Assembly (NCBI GenBank): GCA_013396525.1 | Contig: VWYX01001137.1 | Span: 62,001 to 126,000 of the forward strand | Direction: 5' to 3' | Source of the DNA: Chaetorhynchus papuensis | Lineage: Eukaryota; Chordata; Aves; Passeriformes; Rhipiduridae | DNA length: 64,000 bases | Part shown: positions 27,220 to 40,409 of the stretch, in pieces | Layout of the letters: the number at the start of each line of letters is the position of its first letter | How positions within the stretch are numbered: the first letter of the stretch is position 1 | Made by a program: the position numbers and the translations under genes | The notes under the pieces: model-generated | Told to the model about the DNA's origin: nothing | Seen by the model: the letters and a program-made list of their open reading frames with translations, nothing else | The model's database searches: none

Positions 27220-28240
27220 ATTCAAGTCTGAAGAGAGATCAGGAGGCATCCACTCTAATCTCCTGCTCAAAGTAGGGTGAGCTTTGAGTCCAGATGAAGT
27301 TGCTCAGGATTTTTTTCCATTTGGTCTTGAAATCCTCCAAGGATGGAGACTGTTCAGCCTCTCTTGGAAATCGGTTCCACTGCTTCATTGTTCCAGCAGT
27401 GAAAAAAACCTTTGTGTGATAAACAATCTGGACTTGTTATTTTAGTTTATGCCTTTTGTCTCCCATTCTCCTGCTGTGCACTGCTGTGAAGAGCTGGCTT
27501 CGTCTTCTCAAAAACTTCCTTGTCAGGTCTCACCAAACCTGTCTCTTCTCTGGATCGAACAAGACCAGCTCCCCCGGTTTGTCCTCATGAGGCAAGTGTT
27601 CCAGGCCTGCCCATGTTGGTAGTTACGTTCTGAAATTGGTTTTTTATCAGTGTCTCTTGTGTATTGGAGGAAGTGCTGACTAGAGAGGGGCTGTGGTTAT
27701 TGGGATTCCTGTTCATACAGCCGTTTCTGGGTGCTGCTGCCTGTCTTAGCTGCCAGGACACTGCTGGCTTCTGGTCAGCTCGTGCCTGCACACACCCAAG
27801 GCCAGTGCCCTCAGAGCTGCTCCCCAGCCATTACTGTTGCAGGAGTTATTCCTCCCAAGGTAGAAGAGGTTTTCTTTCATCCTTGTTGAGTTTCGTAAGG
27901 CTTCTGTCAGCTCTCTCCTTCAGCCTGCCTAGATTTCGTGGAATGGCAGCTCTTCTCCAAAGCATATTGATGGCTCCCACTATTCTGGGGTGAGCTGCAA
28001 ACCTCATGGCAGTGAGCTCTGCTACCTCCTCTGGGTCACTGATAAAAATGTTAACAACAGGTCCCAGAACAGACACCTGCACCTAACCAACCTCCTGGCA
28101 GAGCACAACCCATTGACCCAACTGTCTGAGCCCAGTAAATTTTGTATAGGCTGCATAGGCTGTAACATCCTAACATGGATTCAGGAGTATTGTGGGAGAT
28201 GTGTTGCAAGCCTTACTGAAGCCAGATGGGCCCACTTGTT
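27220..28240 (-). mobile_element. CR1 LINE, about 1 kb, minus strand, 5'-truncated
   Basis: Read on the plus strand this is the reverse complement of a CR1 3' half. It runs through 'aatctcctgctcaaagtagggt', 'cttgaaatcctccaaggatggagact', 'ttccactgcttcattgt', 'tctcttctctgga..gaacaagaccagctccc', 'gccaggacactgctggct', 'gttgagtttcgtaaggcttc', 'tgataaaaatgttaacaacagg', and finally 'agccttactgaagccagatgg'. The element's 3' end lies at the left. Divergence is high with many indels, so it is long dead. The open frames at 27585-28292 lie inside it or overlap it. The right limit is approximate. Confidence 0.88.
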
Positions 28241-29648
28241 TCCTTGCTTGGCCTTTTTCTTCAGAAGTATCTGTATTGTTTCTGTGCTTTAAGTGCTGTT
28301 TTCTGACCCTCTGTGTCCCTGTTCTTCAGAAATTTTTGAAGCAGCTCTTTTGACTGACTGGATCAGAATGTCGTCTTCTAATGAGTGACTTTTCACTTTA
28401 GTTTTATTGATTGAAAATCAGAATGAGTGATAGTTATCATTTAATAAAAGAGGTAAACTGAGATTGTTATGAAAAGGAGTACTAAAACTTCATTGTTTGT
28501 TCAATAAATAATGACTTGCTGTGTCAGACTCTTTTAGGCTTTTTAAAAATGCCTATCTCTAATGGAAGTTATTTCTATTAATTATAAAGACAAATTATAA
28601 CACAGACTAATGGAAAGCTTTGCTTTCATAGCAGTATCTTTCAAAAAGGTCATTCTTCACCTTCAGGCAGACTCTGTTTAGGCTGATTCTTACATCTGTT
28701 CTTACAGATATCCTGTACAGTTTTAGATTACACGGTGGTGCTGCAATCAAATATTAAATTACATTTTTGCCCAAATAAAATGATTGTATCTACTTAATAA
28801 TTAAATATTTAAGGCCTGAAAAATACTATATAATATATATTAGATTTTAATAATTTTAATTTAAATAATACAGTGCTTGTAAGCGTTTATAAAATCATGT
28901 TTAAGAATTTTTTTCTGCCATGATTTTTATTGTCCATATTTATTGCAAAAGCCTGACCTCTGATTCTGAAAGACCTTGCAGACTCCTTTTTGCATGTAAA
29001 AGCAAAATGGAAGAAATTAAAAAGCATTCATAAATTATGTTAAAACATACTTCTCTGTATATTGGAGGGGGATCTCCCTTTTGTAGTGTTTATGTGGCAA
29101 TTTTTATGAGGGTAGTTATCTAGTTGTCCTCTACTATGTATGCAAGAAAACAGAGCTTGAACACTTCAGAGCTGGAATTGAAAACAGAACATATGCACAA
29201 ACCACAGAACAGCTACCTTGGCCAAAACCCACTCTTTTTATCAGTTCAATTGCATTTTTCTTCATGCATTTAGATAATAAGAAAACAATGTGTTCTAATT
29301 TCTTCATCCTGTTAAAAAAGAAATAAGTATGAATCAAAGACTAAGATTTTATCAATATTAAAGGAAAAAAGTGTGCTTAGACAGGTCAGAGGTACTAAAT
29401 GCAAATACTCCAGAGAAATATTTTCCATTATAAGGAAGTCTTTATGCATGCAGTAAAAGACTGCATAAACGGGCTCCTTTTTATTCTGTGTGGTAAATGG
29501 TAATGAATTTCTTACAGAAAGGTGTCTACCAGAAGTTATGGGACAGGATAAATTGCCAAAAGATTCTTGTTGGGATTTGAGCTCATGAGAATAACCAGAT
29601 TGTGGGCTCTTGAGTCTGCAGCCGTTTTTCATGTAACAGCACCTAAGG

Positions 29649-29684
29649 CTGGAAGGTAAATAGGTCCTGGAAGGTAAATAGGTC
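29649..29684. repeat. Perfect 18-bp tandem duplication
   Basis: CTGGAAGGTAAATAGGTC occurs at 29649-29666 and again, identically, at 29667-29684. Perfect identity suggests a recent event. The unit is a multiple of three, so it keeps the minus-strand open frame intact. Confidence 0.93.
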
Positions 29685-30429
29685 CCAGCTGTGTCAGCAG
29701 GCCCTGCAGAGAGGCAGTGAGGACCCAGGTACTGCTGCTGTGAGCAGAGCTTGAAGCAGCAGCCCTGGCCGGGGGTGCAGGAGAGGAGGGGAGCGAGGTG
29801 GGGAGGCACTAATGGGCACCCAGAGGCACACTGCAATCAGGATGAGCAGCCAGTTCTCAGGCTCCTCAGCTCTGTCACCCTTCAGCTTGAAAAGCTCTGG
29901 GAAAGAGATAAGTCAGTCAGTTAAACACAATAATTATATTCCTTCAAAAGCGAGTGAAAGTGGCACATGTTAGACACGGATCTCCTCCCCCCCCTTGTTG
30001 ATTGTAACAGAAGATTTGGGTGGATTTCCTATTCGGAGGCAATCAGTGAATGTGGAGAGCGAGGGATGAAGGATGCCCTGGCTGACCTTCAGAAGAATTA
30101 TTGTTTCTTTCACTCATAGTTTCTCCCCCAACCCCACCCCCATCTCCCTTGTACAGGGCTTGGGAGCTACAGAAGCTTTTTATTTAGAAACAGGTGCATA
30201 AGTGGAGCTCTCTGCTGCAGCGATGTAATTGATTCAGGACAACAGTGCCCCTAATCAGACAGCTGCTTTTGTTGTCTTGCCCTTCTGTATGAGGGAATAG
30301 GAAAATAGCTATCACTATGCGTCTTAGTCAGGAAATATTCAGCAAATACTTGTCAAGTAAAGTGTGTTTAGAATATTGCTTAAAATTACACGTATATTTA
30401 ACACTTTCCCCTCCTTTTCTGCTCCAAAC

Positions 30430-31050
30430 TGCCAAGCTTTAAAGGATACAATTTAATTAGCAATGGCATTTTAATACAGTTACTTGCACTGGCTGTGCTC
30501 TATGCAAATAATTTATTTCGTGGAAATTGTATTGGGATTGAAAACGTTCTTTCTTTCCCAAGAAATATTATAATTCCTAATTGGCTGAAGCTTTGCCGAT
30601 TTAGAAATGTGTTCAAAGAAACCAAGGCGCAAGTCAAGGGTAGAGGGGGATTAAAGTTACTGTCACTCTTATGCAAATGTCTGTCACCCCACACAAGGCT
30701 CACAAATTAAAATTGAAGTGCTGGTTTGCTGCTGCAGTCATGGTTTTGGAATAATCAGTAATGAATTCAGCGACATACCACAACCGTTTCCTAAAACCAG
30801 AGCATTATTCTTGTATAAAATGCCACATTTGTATTGCTAGAGAAAATTTGTACCCATTTCATCCTACATTCAGATCTTTAAAGTTACTAGATATGAATCA
30901 AATGCCTTTGCCTGCCCTGAAGATGAGTTTTCCATGTGCAGCACCATGCTTGTCATTACAGATTAGTGCACCATTTAGAGGGAAAGGGAATAGATAGAAT
31001 AGATAAAATATTTTGCATATGCATAATCAACACAATTGCAAATAAAGGCA
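30430..31050. promoter_or_regulatory. Candidate enhancer with POU-octamer cluster
   Basis: Two perfect octamers ATGCAAAT lie at 30502-30509 and 30671-30678. A near-palindromic TTGCATATGCAT (31013-31024) is one base from the MORE dimer site ATGCATATGCAT, and an octamer-like TTGCAAAT lies at 31036-31043. TTTAATTAG near 30452 adds a homeodomain core. The sequence is repeat-free and AT-rich. Octamers and MORE sites are known targets of OCT1/OCT2/BRN-type POU factors. That this is an enhancer is inference. Target gene and tissue are unknown. Confidence 0.35.
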
Positions 31051-34000
31051 AAAGTCTTGGGAGGCAAAACACAGCTGTAATGCTAATGCTGAGTGAATAA
31101 TTTTCTTGATGAATTTAGCCTCTGTGTCTGCTCACCAAATAGCCTCAAACATATTGTAATTTCTGGAAATTTGGTTATTCTTTAGAATTGCTGCACTGCT
31201 TTGTTTGGGAGTTTTTGTTTGTTTTATTTTTAACTCTTTGGATTGCATTCAATTTGTGATTATAAAATATTTGCTATCCAGCCTGCAGGCTTTATTAGGT
31301 AGTACTGTCTATCATATAAACATACCTCATTTCTATCTACTGCTTATAGTGGTGTAATTCCTTTAGGAATACCCTCTGCAAACAGTTGGCCCATAACAAA
31401 GAGTTGGAACTTTATTTATAGTGGTTCATGGCATGTTCTAGGAACAGTTTTTTCCTGTCTGGAAGAGAAAATTTTAACATTTATGTAGCTGCAGTCTTTG
31501 AAGGAAGAAAAAGAAAGCGTTGGTGTTCTTCCCCTGGGACATATATATCTGCTTTGCTTACCACATTTTCATCTACTTGGTCTAGTTGGACTTGCCATTT
31601 TTCTGTGGAAGAGAATGTTGGTTTTTATCTGATGTTTATAATTTAACTTACAGCCAAACTGATAATGACCACAAGCATTTTGAGAAAGACAGTTCTTACA
31701 GATTCTATCTGAAAAGTGTTAGTCTTTCTGGTACAGTATGAGCAACTTCTTAGCAAGGAGTAAGGGAATAAGCATTTTTTCAGAGCAGGTTTTGATGATT
31801 GCTTGACATTTCGTGGTGGGAAGTATTTACTTCAGTGCTACTAAGTTTTATTTTACTTTCTTATTGTAGTTTTTGGAAAGTGCCACAATGAATCCTGTAA
31901 GGCAGCTCAGTATTGACACAGGCTGCCCAATGATTTGGGAATATTTTCTGTGATTGTGTTCCAATGGATAGCAGACAAAAGCCATTACATGAAGTATAAC
32001 GCTATGAACCCTTCGAAGCATTTTCATACCGAAATAAACCCTCATGTTTTCAAAAACGGTAAATCAAAAATATGTGTCCTTGCAACCTGAAAAAACACCC
32101 CAAGACCGTAAGTGGACTTTTATTAGGTATGCAGTTTAAAACAGTTTAGATGTACAAGCACCAAACAACAGGCTGCTGTTTCTTCCAGTAGTGTCTGTAT
32201 TCTTGCTTTTGCTTTTCCATAAATCCGTTAGTCAGGCACCGCTCTGCAACAGCCTCTGTACTGGATTTTATAAATTACAGTCTGTTATTCTAAAATCAGC
32301 AAGTTATGTATGCCAGATAAAAAACAAATACGGTGTTTATCAGGGGCTCTGTACCAGTGGTAGAGTTGGAATCAAGCTCCCATAAATACAATATTGTTAA
32401 TGGTTCTGATTGTGTAATAGTCACCCTCATAACACAGGGGAATGAATGATAGCCCAAAGCAAAACAGTGTGTGCAAAGAGTTCATTGAATGCCATTTTCT
32501 TTCATGATGCATTTGATGACCAAGTCCAAAACCTTTCTAACTCCATAGCTGTTATTCAGGAACATGATTTGTTTTGATGTGAGGAAGGAAGGTCAGACTC
32601 ATTTAACAGCATTGCACATTCCCCACTGTGTCTTTGATATGTTTAGTGCATATATTCTTATTAACTAATCATGTTCTTAAGACCTTATTTGAGAAAATAA
32701 TATGGATGCAGCTTTTATATGTCTCTGATGGCCACTGTGTTTTCAGGAACCATTAGCAGTAGATCAACCAAACAGATTCCTGTAACACCTGTAATTTTTG
32801 TTATCCATGTTATGGCTTGCTGTCACCCTACCCACAGGCATTCATCTCCAGTGAGGCAGTATTGCTCTTTGTCCAGTGGCTCTCTCAGGTCTCGGGGTTT
32901 GCTTGGAGTTAAAGCTGTTCCCTTAAAGGAACAGCTCTAACTAACTAAATAACTTTGTAATTTTTTAATTAACAGTACACCTGAGTAAAGCATATTGGCT
33001 ATTGTTATTCTTCTGCATCACAAAGCAACAATTTACAAATTGGAACTACCTTTCTTTTCCCCTCTGAAAGTAATTATTAGCTACAAAGCTGTAATAAATC
33101 AGAGCACTTAAGGATGCCTCAAGGGAGTTTCAGTATTTGTAAAACCTTGTCAGTCAGGGTTTGGTTTTGCAAAACTCCAAATGAACCAAAGTTTTTAATT
33201 TTTTTTTTATTTGAACTTTCAGAGCAATGAAGCTGAGAAGGTTTGGTTTAAAGTTTCTTTTCAGGGTTTTCTTCATTTTTGTAATATTGTTATCAGATAT
33301 CTCAGATGTCAGATATAGTAAATCAGTTCTCCTCAATTCCCAGACTGGCAAACATTTAAACTGATCTGGAGAAAAGAGACATGTTTTATATCTTTCTTGC
33401 ATCTAATTAAGTGTCCCCAGACGATTAGTTGCTTTTGTTACTCCGTATTTGAGGATGGCCTGCCCGGAGCAGAGAGATAGCTCGCAGAAGGAGATGCATT
33501 GTGCTGTCAGCAGAGTGGCAGAGCTCAGGCTCAGACAGCACTGGAGCTGCAGACATTTCATGTGCTCACAGAGGTTGCTGCAGACACGGGCACCTTGGGT
33601 CATTGCATTACAGCAGCAACTTTATTTTACGTACTACAGATCTACAGTTGTATTTCACACATGTGAAAATGCCTTGAAGTACTTCTGCTAGAGGACACAA
33701 AATATCCTGTAAGGGTGACTAGGAAGAAATCTCTTGAATGGAAAACTGTCACAGAACATTGGCAAAGACCGTGCAGTTACAGTGATTTGGGCAAAGAAAT
33801 GTTGCATCTCTCTTCCTGAGTCTTTAGTTTTATCTCAGTAGAATGGATATTTTTTTTTCTTAATAGGGAAGTTTTTGTTGTTTGGTTGTTTTTTTTTTTA
33901 CATTGAATTAGGTCAGAATTTCCAAAGCTGATGTATACGTTCTTTTAACAAACTGAATGGGACTTAAGCTAATGGCAGTTCTTGGTAGGACAGACAAGGT

Positions 34001-34134
34001 TAAAAGCATTGATGGAGAGAGCAGAATTACAGTCTGTCTAGAGAATACCTGTTGGAATAGTTGTGGTTGTTTTAGCAAGGAGATTGTAGTTACAAGCCAT
34101 AAGTTGGCATTTGCCGCTTACTGTCTTTCCTCTT

Positions 34135-34260
34135 GTTCAAGGAGCATTTGGACAGTGCTCTCGGGCACATGGTGTGATTCCTGGGGCTGTCCCGTGCAGG
34201 GCCAGGAGCTGGACTTCAGTGAGCTTTGTGGATTTCTTCCTGCTTAGGATATTCTATTAT
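34135..34260 (+). mobile_element. CR1 LINE 3' tail (+)
   Basis: The blocks follow a CR1 3' terminus in order: 'ggagcatttggacagtgctctc', 'gggcacatggtgtgattc', 'gggccaggagctggacttca', 'ctttgtggatttcttcc', ending 'aggatattctat' at about 34247-34258. This terminus (GATATTCTAT) differs from that of the 24 kb and 40 kb copies, so it is a different subfamily. Only about 125 bp survives. Confidence 0.82.
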
Positions 34261-36141
34261 TATAGCCAGTGAATCTGCTAACCAGTTAGGACCTGGGATG
34301 AAGAAAAAACAAATGGGGTGTGGAGGGCGGGTGTAGGACAAGTGCTAATGCACTCATTAAGGTATATGAGGACTATCAGAGGTATAAAGATTAATTGGCA
34401 TATCTGCAGAAGAAAGAGAACAGCCCTGTAGCATGGTTCAGGTGGCCACAGCCTGGAGCTGTTGATTTCTCATATTTTTAGTCTTTTTTGTCCATTGCCC
34501 CCTCTGCTCCACTGCAGCAAGAAAAAAGTTCTCTTTCAGTGAGTGGTATAATATTGTAAGCAATTTTTTTGTTGATTCCCCAATCTAGAACTGAAGCTGT
34601 TACTGTAATTGTTACTGTATTTGTAGAGTAGCTGCAGGCCTGATTAAAAAAAAGAAAGAAGGAAAAAAGAGTGGGACTCAGATTGGTGCTGGCAGAGTGG
34701 TTAAATGTATTTGGAAGATGAAAGCATTACTTTAGAACAGTCTAGACCTAGGCACAGCGACAGCAATACTCAGGACCAGCTATTTAAAAACATTAGACCC
34801 TCATTAAAACAGACACCTTTTTACTATTATTGAAGTGGCATTGAAGTATGAGATGGAATGGCAGAAGAACAATGAAAAAGGAAAATTAAAGAACTGCAAA
34901 TAATTCTTCCCTTTCAAATGCTTTGTAGTTAAATGCCTGGATAATTTCTACTCCTCATTAACTGAGATCAGCTAATGAAGAGTCCACAAGACACTTGGGC
35001 TGTAGCTCTGCTGTACAATTGGTCTCATGAATAAAATTGTTGCCCGATAGTAACACAGTGTTACTGCAGCTGACTGATAGTAAAACTCAGCTGACCTTGA
35101 TGGGGAAAGAGAGCAGCCAGGATCTTGTTCCCCATGTTTAGCTAATGGAGAGACTTCCAACATTATTGAAAAGGGAAAGATATTCTGCTTCAACTTTTCA
35201 TGGAAACACCTCAAATAAATAGGATTATACATATATATGTGAGCTGTTCTGATCTAAAATAAATTCATCAGACTAACGAGGGCATGCTCAAACAACTAAG
35301 TCAGTGGTCTGATTAAAGAGGGTGAATGGTAACTCTGAAATAAAGACAAGTTATGTAAATTCAAATAATTCCCTTTTTAATTTCTCTACATGTATATTGG
35401 GAGAACTACTGGGAAAAATTGGTTCTCAACTGCCAGTGGATTACTCATAAAAGTATCACAAATTACTAAAGCAGTCCCACAGACTTTAATGGCACATTCC
35501 CAAATGACAGGAATCTTCTCCACTTCTAGCATGTTAAAATCTACACACAAAGTCAGGCTTTGAGTGAAAAGGCGCAGACATAAAAAAGACTGGATGAAAA
35601 GGCTAAACACTGAAGAACTAAACCAATATTTTACTTTGGGCTTTCAGTCTCTACTCAGCTGAGCAGTGAGAAGCACAAGCTTTTTTGATTCTCCACAAAA
35701 CTTCGGTGCCTTGGTTTTGGCTTTTTTTTCCTTCAGGCTCTCTTGGAGATGTCACTCCTTCCTCCCTAATAAATATTTGTGAGTCATGCACACGCTGACT
35801 CCAGGCTCAGCAATCCTGATTTATAGGCTTTGTAGCTGCATGTGGAAGTACGGTGCAGCTCCCAGCTGGCAGGCTGTCCAGCTGCCTTCTGGGACAGCCC
35901 CTTGGCCTGCACTCAGGCTGGACTCCTTCCAGCAGCTTTAGTCACCCCTTGCTAAACCTGCTAACGAGGATCTGGTGCCCATTTTGGTGTGAAGAGTGTA
36001 GTGACAGCAGCAACAGCTTGTTAGTTTTAAGCTTGTTTACTTCTTTTTGGCAACTCCCTCCCCAATTCAAAGAGGCATCTGAGAGGTCATAGTTGCAGCC
36101 CTTCTGCTTCCCTTCTCCACTGCAGGCACGTGCATTGTCTG

Positions 36142-36165
36142 TTCACCTTGCTCGAACAAGGTGAA
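36142..36165. repeat. Perfect 9-bp-arm hairpin / everted AGGTGA sites
   Basis: TTCACCTTG (36142-36150) and CAAGGTGAA (36157-36165) are exact reverse complements around the 6-base loop CTCGAA. As DNA-binding sites they resemble two nuclear-receptor-like AGGTGA half-sites pointing outward. As RNA they would form a short stable stem. No flanking context favours either reading. Confidence 0.7.
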
Positions 36166-39100
36166 TCTTTTAATCTTCTAGTTCAAAGCCAAAATAAAAG
36201 GAAGGATGCTCAAAAGCAATAATTACCTTGCATTTTTCTGTAATGTCATCATCTTACAAATTATTTTATCCATGAGCTTCTGTGAGAAAGTCAAGGACAT
36301 CTGGTCATGGGAAAGGCAAATATTAGGTGAGCATCTAGTCTGACCACTGTTCACCATGAAGAATTACTTTCTGTCACAATAAGATGGTTTTTTGCATTGC
36401 CTTATATTCATAAATCTCAGCTTCTTTTACTTTTGACAGAATAGTTTTTATTTTGAAAAGAAAATGTCAGATAGTTGAGAACTTGAAGACTTTTGTCTGG
36501 ATTTGTTGCCATTATATGGAAGATGGATGAGTGTCATAATGATAGGGAGACATGTAAAAACCTTAAAATAAACTTCTTTTGGAACTGGAATGATCCAATG
36601 AAATGAGCAGAATTACTATAGTATGAATCATGGTTTGGCCCAAAGTCTGAGTATTTCTGCAGGTTTTGGTAATTGCATGTAGGGCCCTTGTAATTTTGTC
36701 AGGGTACAGCGCGTGCAGTCAAGTGTTGCCATTTCCTTCAGGATAGCCCTAGCTGTGCTTGTTTCCATCATTTTCTAAAAATGTGCTTTTAGGGCTGAAT
36801 GGTGGCAGGCTTTTTCTTCACCTGTAAAGAAACACAAAAACAGGGAAAAGGGTCCCATAATGCTTCCTTAAAGTGGATTGTTGAAAAACCCTACCTAGTT
36901 TGCAGAGACAGCAAATATTCTCTTATGTTTTCATAGCACAGAAGCTATCATCTCAAACCAGGAATAGTGCCAGCAAACTCTGGCACTATAGAATAAGCAG
37001 TTTACTTGCTCAAACTCCCAGGCCATATGGGAATCAGCACTCTTCTCCCCCACAAATACCTCTGTTACTTGAAAGAAGTAGTCCCAGTGTTGAACATATT
37101 GGCGATCAAGGGTTCATACTTTGAATTCCAGTTGAAAGGGTTATTTTATGTAAAGCCTGATACCTTTCCTTCACTCAGTCTATACTAGGCATTTCAAGTT
37201 GGTTAATAACAAGGTGCAACTATACAAGTAAGAGAATTTTTTCACATGTTTTTGCAGGATTATATTGGATGTAGTCTGATGAAAGCAAACAAATTTTATC
37301 TTTGATACATTTGGTGTGCCTGATTTTAGATTTCAAGATTTTGGGTTGGCCCAGCACTGCTTGAAAGCTGCTGACTGGGGGAGGTGTCAAATCGTCTGTC
37401 ATAACTTAAATGCTAGTGTCAGTGCAACATCCAGCATAAAGTTTCTTCACATCTACCTTGGTCTGCTTCTAAGGTCATGACAGAAGATGCTGAACAGGCT
37501 CAGGCACAAGATCTGGGGGTATGTGTTTGGTCACTTGCCTTTAAAGCAGCAGGAACAAGTGGAAATGTCAGGGGATCACCTGAGACCTGTTACAGCCTTG
37601 TGACCCAGCTTGGCACATGCAGTTGCAGTTGAGTCTGCTTTGGACCACTGCCAGGCTGGAAGAGAAGTCGGGGTGCTGTTAAGAAGCTTCATTCATCCTC
37701 CTCAGTGGTACTGTGTGGCTGGTTTTTGGGAGGGTTGGGAATTTTTTTATCAGTTTCCTTACTTTCTCTATTGGCTTCCTGTAATTCTCTGAAGAGAATG
37801 GAAAAGCTTTAATAGGTAATAAATTAAGTCTTTTACAACAACAATAGTGAAAAAATTACATTCATTTCTCCAAGTATGTGGTGTTGGGGGAGTTACGTAG
37901 TACTTGGGGGAGGATATTTTAATTTTTTTTAATATTTATATTTTTCAATATAAATTGAAAATAATGCATAAGTGGGAGCATGGGAAACTCAGGTGTGATC
38001 CAAAGTGATAGGGACTGTAAAGTTCAGGGTTGCAGGTTATTCCTGCTATGGGTGAAGGCGCTGTAAACACTCAGAGACTTCACAAAGGTGCAGAGACATC
38101 CAAAGCGATTTTCTCCTGGAAAAGAGTCAGAATTAGCTGCCTTAGTGCTTATCTGCAGGGAGAATTTGCCAGTGTAATTAAACTGCTCTAGTTCCACAGG
38201 TATAACTCCTTGCTCAGGCACTCTTGTCTCAGGAGTGCCCGGGCAGGGAGTTTCCACCAGAGTAACCACAGCAGCGCGCTGCCCTACGAGTACAGCGAGG
38301 CCATTTGCCAGCTGGTGTGTGCCAGGTGGCTGCCATCTGAGATGCTCAGGACAGCACTGCTCATGGTGAAAAAAGTTGCTGGGTTGTGCCAGGGCCTTAG
38401 GCAGGACACGCATTCCCATCAGTGCCCTCAAAATAAACATTTTAAATCACAAGTCAAATCCCTTCCCTAAGTGTAGAAGCTCCAGCTGCCATTGAAAACC
38501 TCCAGTCACAGTTTTCTTCTCCAGTTCAATTTGAGAAAAAGATGAATGTTAATGCTAATATTCAACAGGCTTCTGAAGTTTGATCCTTAACTCAGTTTCT
38601 CACCATCCCTCTTTGTTACCACCCTTCTTTTTCTCCACCTCGCCCTTGGCTGCAGAAAGACTCCTGATTGAAAAAAAGGTTAGGAAAGACATGAGGTGAC
38701 TAGCTGGAAATACAGGCAGCCTGGATCCAAGTCCTTGCTTTGCAGCAGAATTTCTGTTTGGTCCTGGGTGAGACAGTCTCTCTGCAGTTTGACTTCTGTC
38801 CTGGAAGGGTGAGGAGCAGCATGTCCACAACTCTGTGGAGAGTTGCAGGTTGTGGTAACCACGTCAGAGAAAGTGAGTTATACAGGTTGTGCAAGATGAG
38901 AGATTGTGTCAGTATCTCACCTGTGTTGCATTTCACAGGAGATAGGGACTGAAAAGCTGTTCATTCACCAGCCAGGCTGCTTTTCTGGAGTGAATCCAGC
39001 TTGTCTGCCCTCCCCTTTTCCTACTGAGCAGTAGTCCAGAGCCTTAACTGCCCAAAGTATGTTTCTGTTTGCCTCAATGCACTCCAAAGTACCTTTCTGA

Positions 39101-40186
39101 CAGGGATAATGTCCCTTGGAACCACTTGCGACCTCTGATTATTGCAGTCTGAAGAAATAATTCATTTTAAAGAAGGAAGGGTCATGAAACTTCTCAGGTT
39201 ATTTGTCTTGCAATGTGATTTGGCTGGAGAAATACAAAACTTATTCAGAGAGACAGACTGAAAAAGAGAAAAGGAAAAATGGGGAGTGGGGAGGACAGAC
39301 TAGGTTGCTCTTCATTTCTACCTCATCCATGTGTAGCATCTCTTCTTTGCCTTGTCTGGACTGTAGTTATTTTTTTTTCCTTAGTGGGGTTTTGCCGGGT
39401 GTTCCTGAACTGCTGAATAACTGTGTTTATCAGCTTGCATAATTTCCTCTTACTTACCTTACAGAAATCTGTCTGAGGACAAAAAAACCAAACATATCTT
39501 ATGTGAGAACTTTATTGCACAGCTGATAAAGGCAGCTGTTTGAATCCTACTATCCAGTCATTCCTTCATTTCAAATGGGACAATTCAGACTGTGAGTTTA
39601 GCTCAAGGATATATACAATGAGGGTAATCAAACATCTTAATATAGCCTCAAATTTGTGTCATAAAGAACTGCAAAAAAGGCATCAAAACACAACACTGGA
39701 AGTTAGATGGCATTTTATGTCTACAGTGTAATCTGGCAGTCATTTTCCTGGCCTGCAACAGGCTTGGAAGTGGTCTGCTGTGGTTTGTACACCCTAGAAA
39801 GAAAAATCCTCATGAACGTGCCTACATGCTGATGTCATATGTACCCTCTGTGTTTCAGAATTCCTGTTTGCTTGTGTCACTGCAGGCATACAATATCCCC
39901 AGCACAAAAAGGTAGGGATAGGCTAATGCTTTATCTATAATCATCTGTGTTCCCTCCAGCAGCCATACTCCTTTTTCAGCGTTAGATGTCTGGGAATGGG
40001 ACAGACGAGCCATAGCTTTTTAACAGTACATAGATTGTGCTGGGTCTCCAGTGTGATCCTTGGACAGAGTAATGGATGGGGTGATGGAGAACACTTAGCA
40101 GGGGGGAACTGCTGCGTCCAGTCCTTTTCCTTATCCAGACTTTGGACAGGTTCCTCTCCCTCCACAGGTTAGTGAGTAGTCCAGTG

Positions 40187-40200
40187 GGGGCAGGGGGCAC
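40187..40200 (+). promoter_or_regulatory. Weak CTCF-like core
   Basis: GGGGCAGGGGGCAC matches the GCAGGGGGCAC core of the CTCF motif but lacks the preceding CCA. It lies about 1 kb left of the better CTCF match in the CpG island and points the other way. Confidence 0.2.
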
Positions 40201-40409
40201 CCACCTCTGTTGTCTCTTAGAAGCTGCATCTGGTTAAGTGTCTCTTCTATTTTTCTTTTATTCTTTCTCTGCTGAGAATTTTTTTCTCCAAAAGTAGTTT
40301 GTTTCTCTTATTTCTTTCAAGATTCAAAACAAAGCAGTACTCTGTGCTTCCAGGCCAGTGACAGATCTTTGTTGCTTTTTGTGAGGAGGCAGCCCAGGGG
40401 GGCACAGTC

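Larger units (their letters stand above)
28241..34134. other. Single-copy noncoding DNA with AT-rich candidate regulatory stretches
   Basis: No gene or transposon is recognised. The stretch 28690-28990 is AT-rich with TTAATAATTAAATATTTAA-type words. An 18-bp tandem duplication lies at 29649-29684, and a POU-motif cluster at 30430-31050. The stretch 32400-32700 is another motif-dense, non-repetitive segment. The 174-codon minus frame at 29312-29836 crosses the tandem duplication and shows no domain. Confidence 0.55.
34261..40409. other. Single-copy noncoding DNA
   Basis: No gene or definite transposon is seen. The stretch includes a 9-bp-arm hairpin (36142-36165), an AT-rich tract (37915-37970) and a small CpG-containing GC-rich patch (38205-38350). 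The patch gives an 86-codon plus frame without recognisable features. A CTCF-like core lies at 40187-40200. Confidence 0.55.

Noticed and set aside
27585..28292. Several open frames of 68-109 codons on both strands
   Set aside because: They lie largely within the minus-strand CR1 copy, or run just past its approximate right edge. None follows the reverse-transcriptase frame over its length.
36300..36370. Possible old CR1 fragment ('catctagtctgaccactg')
   Set aside because: Only one short word resembles a repeat and the flanks do not continue the match.
38210..38470. 86-codon plus frame in a small CpG-containing patch
   Set aside because: Part of it reads like protein, but I find no recognisable family and no clear splice signals, and a 138-codon frame runs antisense over the same DNA.
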